A stretch of DNA of 64,000 bases from Callorhinus ursinus (Eukaryota; Chordata; Mammalia; Carnivora; Otariidae). Made by a program: the position numbers and the translations under genes. Shown here piece by piece: positions 50,111-61,044 of the stretch. The first letter of the stretch is position 1; the number at the start of each line of letters is the position of its first letter. The stretch is from the NCBI RefSeq assembly GCF_003265705.1, contig NW_020312848.1, positions 53,301,642 to 53,365,641 of the forward strand. Direction: 5' to 3'. The notes below the pieces were generated by a model. That model did no database searches. It had not been told where the DNA came from and saw only the letters and a program-made list of their open reading frames with translations.

Positions 50111-52632
50111 TTATTATAATAACTATAACAAGTGTTATTATTATTACTATTATTATTAAAGAATGAACCTCACATGCACAGATCAATAGAGATACAGATG
50201 TAGATATTATACTCAAATATCCAGACTAACTGGGTCCTGAGCAAGAATGATTTTTCATTCATGTAATGAAAAATCAACATGTTGCACTTAAATTAAATAC
50301 TGATTTAAGGATGGGAATAAGACCAGGTAAGCTAAATAACTCACATGGGAGAAGATAATGCATTAAAACTGAAATCTATAGGATTTACCCCAAATATTGA
50401 AGACTGTGAAATGAGGGACATTTGTATGAAGGGCATTTATAATCTCTTACCTTTACTTCCTATTTCCCTTTTCAACTTTCAAAGAATAGAAACATATTTA
50501 AAATATTTCCACTTATATCTGTGAAGGTGGGAAATAAATGATCTTTTCTTTAACCTTTATTCCTTCCTTAGGTAAGAGTCAGAACTTTCTCACTTGAACA
50601 TGGGGATTTTACATGCATAATTAAAATGAAAATTGAATTTCCCAAAAATTCATGGATTAATTGGGAAGAGTCATTTGATGTATAAAAAACATGAGATTAA
50701 TATCATTTTAGAATGTATGTATAAACATGATTTAAATGTGTGATGTTTTCATAAATGCTCCTTGCTAAAAATCTTTTATAAATTGAACATTAAAAGCCTC
50801 CTACATAAAACTATTAAAAGTAGATTATGGTTTATTTAAGTGTTTACAAGGAGAATGTCTAACTTCTTAGAGTGATTTTTAAGTACCACCTCCCTGCTGT
50901 TTGATATTATGTTTTATAGAGTTTGTCTTTAGGAAATTTTAAATCTGTTTCCACTCAGAACCAAATAAATACATAACATTGATGAATTCTACAATGCAGT
51001 AGATGTGTATCTTACTTTAAGTCTTAAGAGACTGATTGCTGATGGTCTCAAGCTGTTATGTGACATGATACTACATTTCTAGGCCATATACTGCTTTCCT
51101 TTAGACTCTGCTGCAAAAATAGGCATACTTTTATGTTACTGTTTTAATTTCATATCTAATATATAAGATGAGTGTCTTCAAGGAAAGGATAAATCTTTTA
51201 CATGTTATATCATCTGCATCACTACACATTGTATTAGTAGACTATCTTCACTGCCATTAGTGTTTTTTGTCAGATGTTGGAATACCCACGTATGTGTGTG
51301 TGCATGTGCCTGTGTGCTTGTGTGAGTGTATTTGTGAATATATATATATTCATTCATATATTCATGTGAATATATATATACATACTCTTTTATATGTTAA
51401 TAAGGCAAATGTTTTCTTTTAAAACAAAATCCAGTGACTATTTTTGCTAGTTGTGTTATTTGCTTAACCCAAAAAGTTGACATGCAGAACAGGTGTGAAA
51501 TTGAGAGATCTGCCATTTTCAAAGGGCATGGCAGCAGTTGAGAAGATTGAGTTTCTTACACTTTATACCTTGTGATGTTTGTTGGTTTTTAAGCTACTGC
51601 ACTACTTTATCTGAAAGCAGGTCTTGTTCTATCAGTTTTCACATTAGTGAATTAAGGTATACATTATTATTCTTTTAGTATACAATTTTTATGTTATTTC
51701 CCATGAAACAGAATGAAGGGAATGTTTCCTGTGCTAAGAAGAATTCCTAAATATAGAGAATCAATTTAATTATTAAGAGAAACAGAGAAAAAGGATTGTT
51801 TCTCTCTTTCCCACATCCTAAAACCACTGTTAATACTCTGTCTTGTTATTCTCTTTGCCCCTTTCAATGTGGTCTTTGGTAGTTTACTAAACCATCCTAA
51901 CTTTGTTTTGATTAAGTTTACTCATTTTAAAATCAGACCTCAGAGTATCCTGTCTACATTTTAGAAATAGGATAGGAAGGAGACATCACTGCAATTCAAT
52001 TCCATCCATGAGTACTGAGAATTCCTACAGACTAGACCTTGTGAGGTGATGGGAGGGAAGAAGAAACCATTTTCCCTGTCCTGAACAAGCAGGCAGTCCA
52101 GTTAGGACAATTACTCAAAGTCCCCCTGCATGCAGGAAGATGAGTGTCAAAAGAGATCTGAAAACAAAGAGATCCCACAACCTGAACTAGGAGGAGACTT
52201 CAAAAGAATAAGGGCTTAAGGTGTATATAGAAAAAATGTGCAGAGTTGGATAAGAAGAGTAAAGATGCTTGAAAGTACCCTAGACAGAGGGGTATACATG
52301 AGCAGCCACAGAGGAACAGGGACAATATGTCTTGCTTGACTGACAGAGGACTTACGGCAGAGAGCAGTGGGAAATAAGGCCTCGTGGTTCAGGTGGGGTG
52401 ATAAGGATGATGCACTAAACCAAGACCAGTAACTTGATTAGGCATTGAAAGAAATGTGCTGCAATATCAGATTGTGATGGCATCTCAGCCAAATAAAAAT
52501 GAGTTCTCTGTAATCCACTATTGATTTGCCCATACCACTCTTTATTATCATGAGTATAGAGAATTGGATATATTAGGGGAAAAACTTAGGGAATTTTCCT
52601 TAAATTTTCATACAATGTATTGTTTCACGTTG
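50111..52632. other. Intergenic, mostly unrecognised
   Basis: 51290-51390 is a GT/AT simple-sequence patch. 52270-52400 (GACAGAGGACTTACGGCAGAG, GAAATAAGGCC) may be a remnant of the old family at 18.6 kb. No coding region. Confidence 0.4.
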
Positions 52633-52644
52633 AAAAATGAAGGT

Positions 52645-52775
52645 GTGGCGCCTGGGTGGCTTAATCAGTTGAGTATCCAACTCTTGATTTCAGCTCAGGT
52701 CTTGATCTCCAGGTCATGATTTCAAGCCCCCATGTTGGGCTCCATGCTGGGCGTGGAGCCTACTTAAGTTTAAAA
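52645..52775 (+). mobile_element. Short Can-SINE (GACTCTTGATTTC-like subtype)
   Basis: GTGGCGCCTGGGTGGCTTAATC head, ends CTACTTAAGTTTAAAAA without the CT tract or AAATAAAT tail. Exact TSD AAAAATGAAGGT at 52633-52644 and 52776-52787, so the short form was inserted as such. Confidence 0.95.
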
Positions 52776-52787
52776 AAAAATGAAGGT

Positions 52788-55519
52788 AATATATATGCAT
52801 TGAACAAATATAGAAATGACACAAAACAAAAATGCTGAACTTTTTAAAGAGTTGTTTGTTTAATAAGTTTTTAGCATACTACAATGATGACATTTCATGA
52901 AAACATATGATTGTTCAAAGCTAGGCTAGTGAAAATTTCATTTGCTGTTTAAAGAGGTTCAGATAAAGTTATGGAAATGTATTAGATTAATGACCAAATC
53001 TATTTTTAAAAGATGAAAAGTAGATTATGTTGCTATGATTTTTATTATGATCTATTTCTGAAAATAGAAAAGAATAGGCAACTTAATTAAATAAATAGAA
53101 GTAACTTTCTTAGCTGTTCTTTTCATACATGTGTATAACTGTGAAGACACAGGAAGAGCATGACCTCCCATATTTCTTTCATACCTTGTTGTAGAATCCA
53201 GTTTAACCCTATTCTTCAGTTCCACAAGAACTGGCTGAGACAGGATTCAAAGAACAAAAGACAGTGCTTATTGCATAGTTTGATTTCTGTATTCACTGGG
53301 TCAAAAATTTGAAAGAAAGGGCAGAGATCCTGGTAACAGGAATCAGTGGATGAACTGGCCCTGGGGATGACAGCCCTCCTGCCTGTGTCTTTACTAGTTC
53401 TGCTAGTTTGTTTTTTTGCTTTGTGTGCTTTTTTGATTCATTTATATGCAAAAGTCAGTCTAATACAAAAGGCAACAGGCCTGGTGATACCAAATAACAC
53501 TCATGACTGAAAAAAATTATCAAGAAAGTGCCATGAATGCTGCTTGAGAAAAATAAGATAGTTCATGTTCCCAAATTTGGTCTGCATATTTTTAAGTTTC
53601 CGTTTACACAGCTGACTAGTTTAAGATAACAAGTAAAAGATGATCCTGTTTCTCTCACAAATGGTGACAATCACTATTTCATTATCAAAATATTAGAAAT
53701 CAGCAGGGAAGCATAACTGCATTAACCCAACGTTCTTGAATATTGGGAGGTGAGTCATTTCACTGATTCATTTCCTTTTATGTGGAAAATCCACTGGGAT
53801 ATTGATGACTTATGCAGATGTGATTTTTTTTAAGATAGTTGATTTTACTACCTTTACTTGCCAATTAATTTTCAGAATTTTGTTTCTAATAGTCAGAAGC
53901 CCAGCAAAATAAAAGGTGATAGTTATACCACATTTCTTAGCCAGTATAGGAGGCAGATGTGCAATGTAGTACTCTTTGCTTATTTTCATGCCACCTCTCT
54001 CTTTTGTCCCTTAACCCATATTTGGGGGGACACAGTGAAGGCAGCTATACTTATAAAGGTTACCTTGTCATGATAATTCAGTCAAATCTTTATTACAGGG
54101 GCTCCCAGTTCTTTCTGAGATCCATTTCTCTTGCTCATCATAATGCTGTGATGAAAATGAGTTGCAAAAATCTACCTCTCCACCTAGCAATAGTTTCCTA
54201 AGTTTTTAAGACTTTATCTCAAATTCTTCATAAGAAATGTTTGGAAAGTCAGTTAAATCACCAATTATTTCTTCACTGCATGCAGAGAAATACACAATTA
54301 AATATTTTAAATTCTTTGAAATTTCTATCGTCATATTACAAATATGCAATGAGAAGGTTTAGTAAGTTAATGTTACCAAAGTCAAGTAAAAGAGATTAAA
54401 AAAATTACATTCTTTTATGTATAAGGGAATAATTATAGTTCGGACACCTGTGTTAATAAGTAATGTAGTTTCTTTACATTAATAAGATATGGCATATTGA
54501 CCGAAACTCTTAAAGGTAGAATGCAAAAACCAAGCCATTAAGATCTGAAGAAATACTAACCTTAACTCCGCTGTAATTTAGACCTGTCAACAAAATTATC
54601 AGGATAGCAATTTTAGAGATAATATTCTAGGTATGGCCTACAGTATTCTACTTGTATTTAATGAAAATGTGCTTTTTCAAGCAATCAAGTATTTGCCCTA
54701 ACTTCTACTTCAGGATGTTTGTATTTGTTCAACTAAAAAGTTAAAGTCAAGCATTCAATTTCAATGGGACTTGAGACAAGCATACAATTAGGGATTTGGA
54801 AATAGTTGTGTACTTAATGAAAATTAGGGAAATCATTTACTACTACATGAAAGTCAGTTTAAATGCTTTGTTCTCATTTTTTATTCCCATAAATGCATGC
54901 TTCTTAGAAGTATGGGATGATATATGCAAGTTTTACTCATTGAATTTACCTTTACAGGTAAATAGATGCTCTTTTCTCTCTGAAGATCATGTTACATACT
55001 CTATGAAGGAAGTTCCTATGAAAAAGAAATCACCCAAATGGACTCCCAAGGTGTTACTCTCTTCCATATTCCTGACCAAATCAAAAGTATCAAACTACAT
55101 ACCTATGCCTCCTCCCTGGAAAGTAGCCATTCAGGGTATCAAAGGAAGTACTGTGCCATAGACCAGAGCACAGGATTTTTGTATCTAGCAATCATTTAAT
55201 AAATGGTTGTTGAAATCTTATATAAAAATCTTTGCATTCCCACTATGTGACCAAAATGATTAGTTCCATTATTTCACATACTTAGCCATAGAAAATAACA
55301 GTAGCTAAAGTCACTGCTACACTGGATATTCATTTTTCCCTGAGTAGATTGCCAGATCTACTTATTTGCCCACTAAAAACTTGAGTTATCATCTAACAAC
55401 CTAATGATTATGTAACAACCACCAATGATTATTTCATCTCTATATGCACCTTGGAAAATAATTCATTGTCTTATAACAAAAAATAAAAATTTGTTTGAAG
55501 ACAAAAAAGTACTACCAAG
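52788..55519. other. Flank downstream of PPP1R3A, nothing recognised
   Basis: No interspersed repeat identified. A 121-codon plus frame at 54796-55161 lies antisense to the gene's downstream flank and has no known domain. A minus-strand AATAAA occurs at 54089-54094. Confidence 0.45.
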
Positions 55520-56438
55520 TAAAATAGTTCATTTGGAAATTTTTTTAATTATTATTATTATCATTCAATACTTGATGCTTTATAGGTACAAATTCATTCT
55601 GAAGCAATGCTTGTGGAACTTTTAATTTTAAAACTTCAACTGAATAATTGACATTAAAATTGTTCAGCTGTGTTATACTTTCTCTTCTTATAAGAGAAAA
55701 ACATTGCTTATAGATAGGCCCCCCAGAAAATTTTGTAGATTGAGAGATCATCTCCCAATTGTTTCAGTCTTTGTCAGATTTGGCTTATGAGTGCTCTAAC
55801 TTTGTAGATATAAGGGAGGTAAAAGGTATCTGTGTATAAAGTATTATTCAAGCAAACAAGGTCTTTCTTTAAGTTTATGCATTTCAATATACATGGGTGT
55901 TGTTCTTAAAAATATGAAATCAAAGTTGAAAGATTTGATCTATCAAAATATGCTGATAAATATTACAGGGATAAATGCAAATTTCATGGTCAGTACCAAA
56001 AGACAAAAAAAAAGTCCTCTGCCATTGTTCATGTTTTATCTAGTTTTTAAAAAACCTCAGAAGGAAAAATACTCTAGGGAAAAAAAAATGAAGCTTTACT
56101 GCAAAAGAAATGAATGCAAGAAATGGCACTTTAAGTAGTGAAGAGACATGAAGCATTGCAACTTCATAGCCTGCTAAGGAGCAACAGCTGTACCTAATTT
56201 CAACTTGACGTGCTTCAGATCTCATATTCATATAGGTATTTAATGATCCAAACATAATGGTCCTATATAGAATAATTACTTATATGAAGGAGCAAACTTC
56301 ATACGCATTCCTTTTTAAATGATCCTTCAAGAGAAAAACTGCACTGGCTCTTTGAACAATGAATAGTCTCTTTCACCAATCCAAACGTTTGGGGCTAAAA
56401 AGCTTATCTTTTATGAGAAAATAATAATAGTGGTGAGG
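55520..56438 (-). other. PPP1R3A: Probable PPP1R3A 3' UTR
   Basis: AT-rich sequence directly downstream of the stop, with no recognised repeat. The low-coordinate end is set by a candidate poly(A) signal about 890 bp after the stop, close to the roughly 0.9-1 kb 3' UTR I recall for human. Three ATTTA pentamers on the minus strand (55957-55961, 55972-55976, 56316-56320) could act as AU-rich elements; the human 3' UTR is known to carry such an element. The exact end is uncertain. Confidence 0.5.
55544..55549 (-). promoter_or_regulatory. Candidate poly(A) signal ATTAAA for PPP1R3A
   Basis: ATTAAA on the minus strand, followed 25-45 bases later by a U/GU-rich stretch (CTTGGTAGTACTTTTTTGTC) suited to a downstream element. 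An alternative ATTAAA lies near 55619-55624, and an AATAAA much further down at 54089-54094. Chosen because of its distance from the stop and the downstream element; no transcript evidence. Confidence 0.35.
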
Positions 56439-58835
56439 TTATTTCTTTTTGACAGACTCTTTTTGTCTCCCCCCTTCCCAAGATAGCCAGTACAATGAAA
56501 AAAGGTAGAATGCCAGGCCAATCATTAAGTCATATTGGTAGATGGTTACAAGAAATATCACAAACAAAAGGACATACGGTACTTTAGAGTTGGTGTATTT
56601 CGAAAGCAGAGATTCGCTGCTCTCAGTTTCACCTTCCTGGGCAGGGAGACTAGCAGAAGCAGAGCTCTCGGATTCCTTGTCACCTGAAGAGCCCAGCGAT
56701 TGTCCAGAGGCTAATCCTTCATTTTCATGCCTTGCCTCTTCCACGGTCTCAATAGCTTCACTGACAAAAATCATTGGCTGTAGAGATTTTTCCACACCGC
56801 GTTCTCCTTGTTGAAAAATCTGGCTTTTAAATCTTTCTCTGCTACTACCTGAGGTCTCTGTTCCTGAACTTTTGGAAACTTCTTCAGGTATAGACCCAAG
56901 ATGAGGGTGCTTCTCAATACCCTGGATTTCACTTGTTGGATTACAATTATATTCTGATTTAGTAGAAATAGATTGGAGAGTCATGGTAGTAATTATATTC
57001 TCTACAGCAATTGCCTGTTCATGAGATGGCACTGAGGTTTTAGCATGGTGATTGGAAACGTGAGAGCCATTCTGAGAAGCTCTGTTAGTGTCTGAGTTTA
57101 AAGCAGAATGAATAATAGCATCTCTGTCTGTTTTCTTTGATAATTCTTGGACCTGTTTATGATCTCTATTTTCTGGAAATATTTTTTTGTCTTTTTGTAT
57201 CATTCCCAAATGTAAATCCAGTTCTGAGGCTGCTTTTTGATTGCCTGTAATGACCTGGAAGGATTCATCTACAGATGTGATATTTCCAATGCCACGTTTC
57301 TTCCTGTCATGTGTCTTCCCGGGATTGTACATAGATATGGTTTCTTCTTTCTCCATTTCATCTACATGTACATTACAAATACCTAAATGTGATTCCTTTT
57401 CAAAATCATTATCATAGATTACACCTCCTGTATCTCGTTGACAAAGGGTATAATGTGAATCATCATTTCCCCCTTCATGTGGATCAAACGCTGTTTCCTG
57501 TACCTCGATGGGCTTGTCACTTCGTGCTGTCTCTTGAGGTAGCTTAGCAATTATTGCTTTTTCTCTAGCAGACATGCTTTCTAGAGCACTTTCTGATGTT
57601 GTCTTAATTATATAAGCTGTACCTGCTTCTGCTTTCTCAGTAACACCATGATCAGCTAGAGAAGACAGTTCACAGCTCACTGTTTTTTGGCAGGTAAACA
57701 ATTCTTCCATAGGAGTAGCTTTCAAATTCCTTGTATTATCTCTTTTTCCCCACATGTCTTCACAAGCAGATTGTTCCTTGGTCTGTTCTGTTCTATTTGT
57801 CTTACTCTCTCTTGCTTTTCTCTGTCTTTCTAGAACACTCCAACTTTGTTTCTGTTGTGCATCCTTATTCTGATCTTCAGGATTAATCCAATCTGATTTT
57901 TCTTCTTCAATTTGGAAAAGACAATCATTCCTCAAAACATTTCCACTTCTTGGTGAACAAACTTGACCAGGCATCCCTTGTAAAGTAGTGCCTTCACTAG
58001 TCAAGAGATCACACTCTGGAGTTGTTAACACAACGTTTTCCCAACTTAGACTTATCCTTGGTGAATGAAACAAATCTGCTGTGATTGCCTGGTTGGGAAT
58101 TGTGATATCTTTACTCAGCAGAACAGTTAGGTCTCTGTTGCTAGCTTCTGTTCCTTCCATACTGATTTCAGACTGGCCCATCTGCCTTTCTTGGTCGTGT
58201 AAGACTGAATGAAAATTTTTGCTTTGTTTTACATTAACACCTAAATGTATTCTTTGCTCCTCCTCCTCAGTCTTACCATTGCCATAATCTTTCTTAGAAG
58301 ATCCTTTTTCCATTGATTCTTCTGAATGGAAATCCAAATGAAAATCTCTTCTTAAACATTCCCAATCTTTTATTTCAATTTTCTCAGCTCTTCCTTCATG
58401 TTTTTTATTAAGGTTGTCTTCGACTAGTTGATCTGAGGAAGGACAGGATATTTGCACTCTGCCTCTCCCTTCTGCTGGATTAGCATTATCATCCAGTACT
58501 TCTTTGCTGCCAATATGTAATTGCACTAATTCATCACTACTAGTATCTCCCGATGGTGGCTTGATTTCTTCTATATCTGAAGTAATTTCCTCTGAAGGTT
58601 GATGTCTACACTTATTTTCTGCGGAATATTTTTCTTTGCAGTAAAAATCTCCCTTTAAGGAGCTTTCTGCTGATGAACTTGAAGACAAAGCCCTTTTAAA
58701 CGAGTCAGGGTGTACTTCACCATGGATTTGCTTCTTCTCTAACCCCTCAGCTTTATTTGGAAAATTGACTGGATCTATTGCAAATGTATTCTTTTCATCT
58801 CTGGAAGCAGTACTTCTTATTAAGCATTGGTTTAT
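56439..58835 (-). CDS. PPP1R3A: PPP1R3A exon 4 (terminal coding exon), PP1 glycogen-targeting subunit GM/RGL
   Basis: This exon encodes the C-terminal 798 residues of the striated-muscle regulatory subunit that tethers protein phosphatase 1 to glycogen and the sarcoplasmic reticulum, so that PP1 can activate glycogen synthase. The acceptor is a pyrimidine-rich tract ending CCCTTAAG; the first codons read INQCLIRSTASRDEKN, in phase 0 with exon 3. The frame is uninterrupted to the stop at 56439-56441. Most of the product is a hydrophilic, acidic, Ser/Thr/Glu-rich region that looks disordered, with stretches that match my memory of the mammalian protein (TSSDELVQLH, KEVLDDNANPA, SMSAREKAIIAKLPQETARS). 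The end is a 35-residue hydrophobic stretch (56478-56582, VPYVLLFVIFLVTIY then LMIGLAFYLFSLYWLSW) followed by the basic tail RQKESVKKK, the known SR membrane anchor. The open frame extends 5' of the acceptor to 58859, but that part is intron. Human PPP1R3A is 1122 residues, so this is about 70 percent of the protein. Identification is very secure. Confidence 0.97.
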   Translation of the reverse strand: MNQCLIRSTASRDEKNTFAIDPVNFPNKAEGLEKKQIHGEVHPDSFKRALSSSSSAESSLKGDFYCKEKYSAENKCRHQPSEEITSDIEEIKPPSGDTSSDELVQLHIGSKEVLDDNANPAEGRGRVQISCPSSDQLVEDNLNKKHEGRAEKIEIKDWECLRRDFHLDFHSEESMEKGSSKKDYGNGKTEEEEQRIHLGVNVKQSKNFHSVLHDQERQMGQSEISMEGTEASNRDLTVLLSKDITIPNQAITADLFHSPRISLSWENVVLTTPECDLLTSEGTTLQGMPGQVCSPRSGNVLRNDCLFQIEEEKSDWINPEDQNKDAQQKQSWSVLERQRKARESKTNRTEQTKEQSACEDMWGKRDNTRNLKATPMEELFTCQKTVSCELSSLADHGVTEKAEAGTAYIIKTTSESALESMSAREKAIIAKLPQETARSDKPIEVQETAFDPHEGGNDDSHYTLCQRDTGGVIYDNDFEKESHLGICNVHVDEMEKEETISMYNPGKTHDRKKRGIGNITSVDESFQVITGNQKAASELDLHLGMIQKDKKIFPENRDHKQVQELSKKTDRDAIIHSALNSDTNRASQNGSHVSNHHAKTSVPSHEQAIAVENIITTMTLQSISTKSEYNCNPTSEIQGIEKHPHLGSIPEEVSKSSGTETSGSSRERFKSQIFQQGERGVEKSLQPMIFVSEAIETVEEARHENEGLASGQSLGSSGDKESESSASASLPAQEGETESSESLLSKYTNSKVPYVLLFVIFLVTIYQYDLMIGLAFYLFSLYWLSWEGGRQKESVKKK

Positions 58836-60748
58836 CTTAAGGGATAGAAAACAAAACAAAACAGGTAATGATCAAATGATTTTAAATATACAAAGTGAAT
58901 TAGATTTCATTAGTGAGGCTAGCAATTAACTGGTAGATTTCCTTGATTCATTTCATTTTTGGATTTTGTATAAATTCTGAAAGCCAGATGTTTTGGGGGG
59001 ATCCTTTTAGGCTATGACTTGGGAATGAGATTAATAAGAAAACGGACCAAAATTAATCACTCTCCTTCCCAGCTTCCAAATATCACATTGTATTATTCAA
59101 CTATTCTTGCTTGTCATTGCACTTTCTCCTCACTTAGGTTATACACATTGATAGCTCCATGCTAATCAATTAGAGAGCAGCTTCCTGGGTGCCCCTTGCT
59201 GCATTTACACTTGCTGTAGGTGCCCCTATTACAGTTTCTCTTATTAATATGTTTTCTGCAAAGCCTCTGCAAACTATTAATAGCAAAACGTCACTCAAAG
59301 AAAAGTGAGGGAGTTAATGTCTCTGCAAATTCTGTTTTAATGACCCTCTGCCAACTGGTACTCAAATGTATTTGAGCTCTTCAGTGATGCCAACTGTCAG
59401 GATTTAACAGTGAGATGCCTGTTTTTTTTTTTTCTCCTTATAACTGACATTTGCATGATCTCAATAATTATATGCAAATCTTACGTTTTCCCCTTCTTCT
59501 CACATAAGGCTCATGTTACTTGTCAACTGCACAGCTGTCTTGTAAGCCAATGCCTGTGGGTTCCACAGATTTGGTTGTATTTCCATCTATTATAGAGCTT
59601 CATTGTTTTATGCATTAACGTCAGCATGGAGCAAATTAGCATCTAAATTACAGCTCCCTGTTCATTTATTGGATGTACAATCTCAGTAACTTCTAAACAA
59701 ACTTTTATATTTGAGCCTGCTCATTGTAATGAGGTATATTGGTGAAGCATGTGATTTTTCAGGGCCCTTTCATTATATTCTGTGGTTTGAAAAAAAATGG
59801 TGATGTTAACTTTCAGCTGGTGAGAATTCTCACAATGGGTGACAACTTTGTAGTTTCTTAAAGTTGGAGCAAAAGTAAATTGCATACTTTAGTGATGCAG
59901 CTTCCATATCACTATAGAAAAGGTGGAAAATGTGGGGAAAGAGATGAGCTCTATTTCTTTTCTGTTTCAGCACTGACACTTGAAGAGGAAATGCCATTTT
60001 AATCTTCAGTGATTATGAATCCATGTGTCCTAATGATATGAGCTCCGACCAAACACAGTAAAGGATAAATTGCATTATGTGACTCATTTACTCCCATTTC
60101 TTCCTTTGTGATAAAAATGCTATCTAAACCATCCCCCCAAAAATTCCAAATAGATTGAATGTTCACCAAGTGTGAAATTTATGATAACAAATTTAATACT
60201 AAATTGTACAGTACTGAATTTGTTTCCTGTTTAAAAAATATAGCACAGGCTATTTTCTCCTCATTTGGTAATTTAATACTTTCCAATGATATAGAACTGT
60301 GAGATTCTCACAAAGATGGAAGTAAGTTTTAAAAAAAATGCTGCTAAATGCAAGAATCAGACTTGAAAAGCTGGACAGACTCTAACAACCATCTAGTCCA
60401 GCCCTCTCATTTTACAGACGAGTTTATGCTAAGTGTACACTTGTCACAAAGATTAGAAATGCACATCAGGATAGTGCTACCTCTTCTATAATTCCTACAA
60501 ACTATTACTCAGAGCCGCTGGTGAAGAGATAAGAAATGAATGTCATTAATTTACCACTGCAGAGACCAGAAGCAACATACTGAAATCAAAGTGCCTTGTT
60601 GATCAAGCTAGAGATGCAAGGACAGAATAGGCGTGCTTTCACATTTGCAAATTATATTAGTTGAAACTATTGAAAGGCAGGCATTGCAGCATCTTTGAAG
60701 CATAAATGGATTCATCGTCTGTAATACCGTGGCAACCAGAACACTTAC
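58836..60748 (-). other. PPP1R3A: PPP1R3A intron 3
   Basis: The 1.9-kb intron between exons 3 and 4, GT...AG on the minus strand. I see no SINE, L1 or LTR in it. A weak ancient SINE-like piece (tagtccagccctctcatttt, near 60392-60411) lies just below, in exon-flanking sequence at about 60374-60430. The stretch 59100-60060 is of ordinary complexity with no recognised repeat and no supported coding potential. Confidence 0.85.
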
Positions 60749-60873
60749 CATCAACTCTAATTCTTTTTCATTATGATCATCATGTTCCCTGTTTACATCT
60801 TTTACATTTTGATTACTGGTTTCCAAGGCTTCCTTGTCCTCATGAGAACAAACAATTGTTGGGATATAGGTAT
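60749..60873 (-). CDS. PPP1R3A: PPP1R3A exon 3
   Basis: A 125-nt exon with the acceptor TTAACTTTGCAG and the strong donor ATG|GTAAGTGTT. It enters with two bases (AT) that complete an Asp codon begun by the last G of exon 2, then encodes 41 residues starting TYIPTIVCSHEDKE and ending NEKELELM, and leaves in phase 0 into exon 4. The segment is charged and belongs to the linker between the N-terminal CBM21 domain and the long disordered region. The protein sequence matches my memory of mammalian PPP1R3A, and the joined ELELM-INQ junction is as expected. No frame disruption is seen. Confidence 0.93.
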
Positions 60874-60985
60874 CTGCAAAGTTAATACAATTGTGTCTGT
60901 GTAAGATTGTTATCATTGTAGACTTTAACAAAAGACACAGATTTTGTTTAAACATTAAATTGAAAAAATCAAATAAAAATATTAC
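60874..60985 (-). other. PPP1R3A: PPP1R3A intron 2 (112 bp)
   Basis: A very short intron with donor GTAATATT and acceptor TTTGCAG. Its length is not a multiple of three and the incoming frame hits a TGA 14-16 bases after the donor, so retention would truncate the protein before the disordered region and membrane anchor. Confidence 0.85.
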
Positions 60986-61044
60986 CTGTAATCTTTGAAT
61001 TCTCAAAGTTATTCTCGTCTGATGTTACTAATGATTCTTCTTTA
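60986..61044 (-). CDS. PPP1R3A: PPP1R3A exon 2 (59 nt)
   Basis: A small internal exon, too short to appear as an open reading frame. The acceptor is TTTTCAATTTGACAG and the donor ACAG|GTAATATT. Read in the frame required by exon 3 it gives KEESLVTSDENNFENSKIT, with one leading base (T) completing a codon from exon 1 and a trailing G completing the Asp of exon 3. Only 112 bp of intron separate it from exon 3. Reading through that intron meets a stop (TGA) after five codons, and skipping the exon would shift the frame, so both splices are needed. Support is splice-site quality, phase agreement and the acidic composition typical of this linker. The exact acceptor is slightly less certain than the donor. 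Confidence 0.85.

Noticed and set aside
54796..55161. 121-codon plus frame downstream of PPP1R3A
   Set aside because: No recognisable family and begins without ATG; consistent with chance in AT-rich DNA.
58836..58859. Extra eight codons at the start of the open frame of exon 4
   Set aside because: They lie in the polypyrimidine tract before the AG acceptor; the expected junction is ELELM-INQ.
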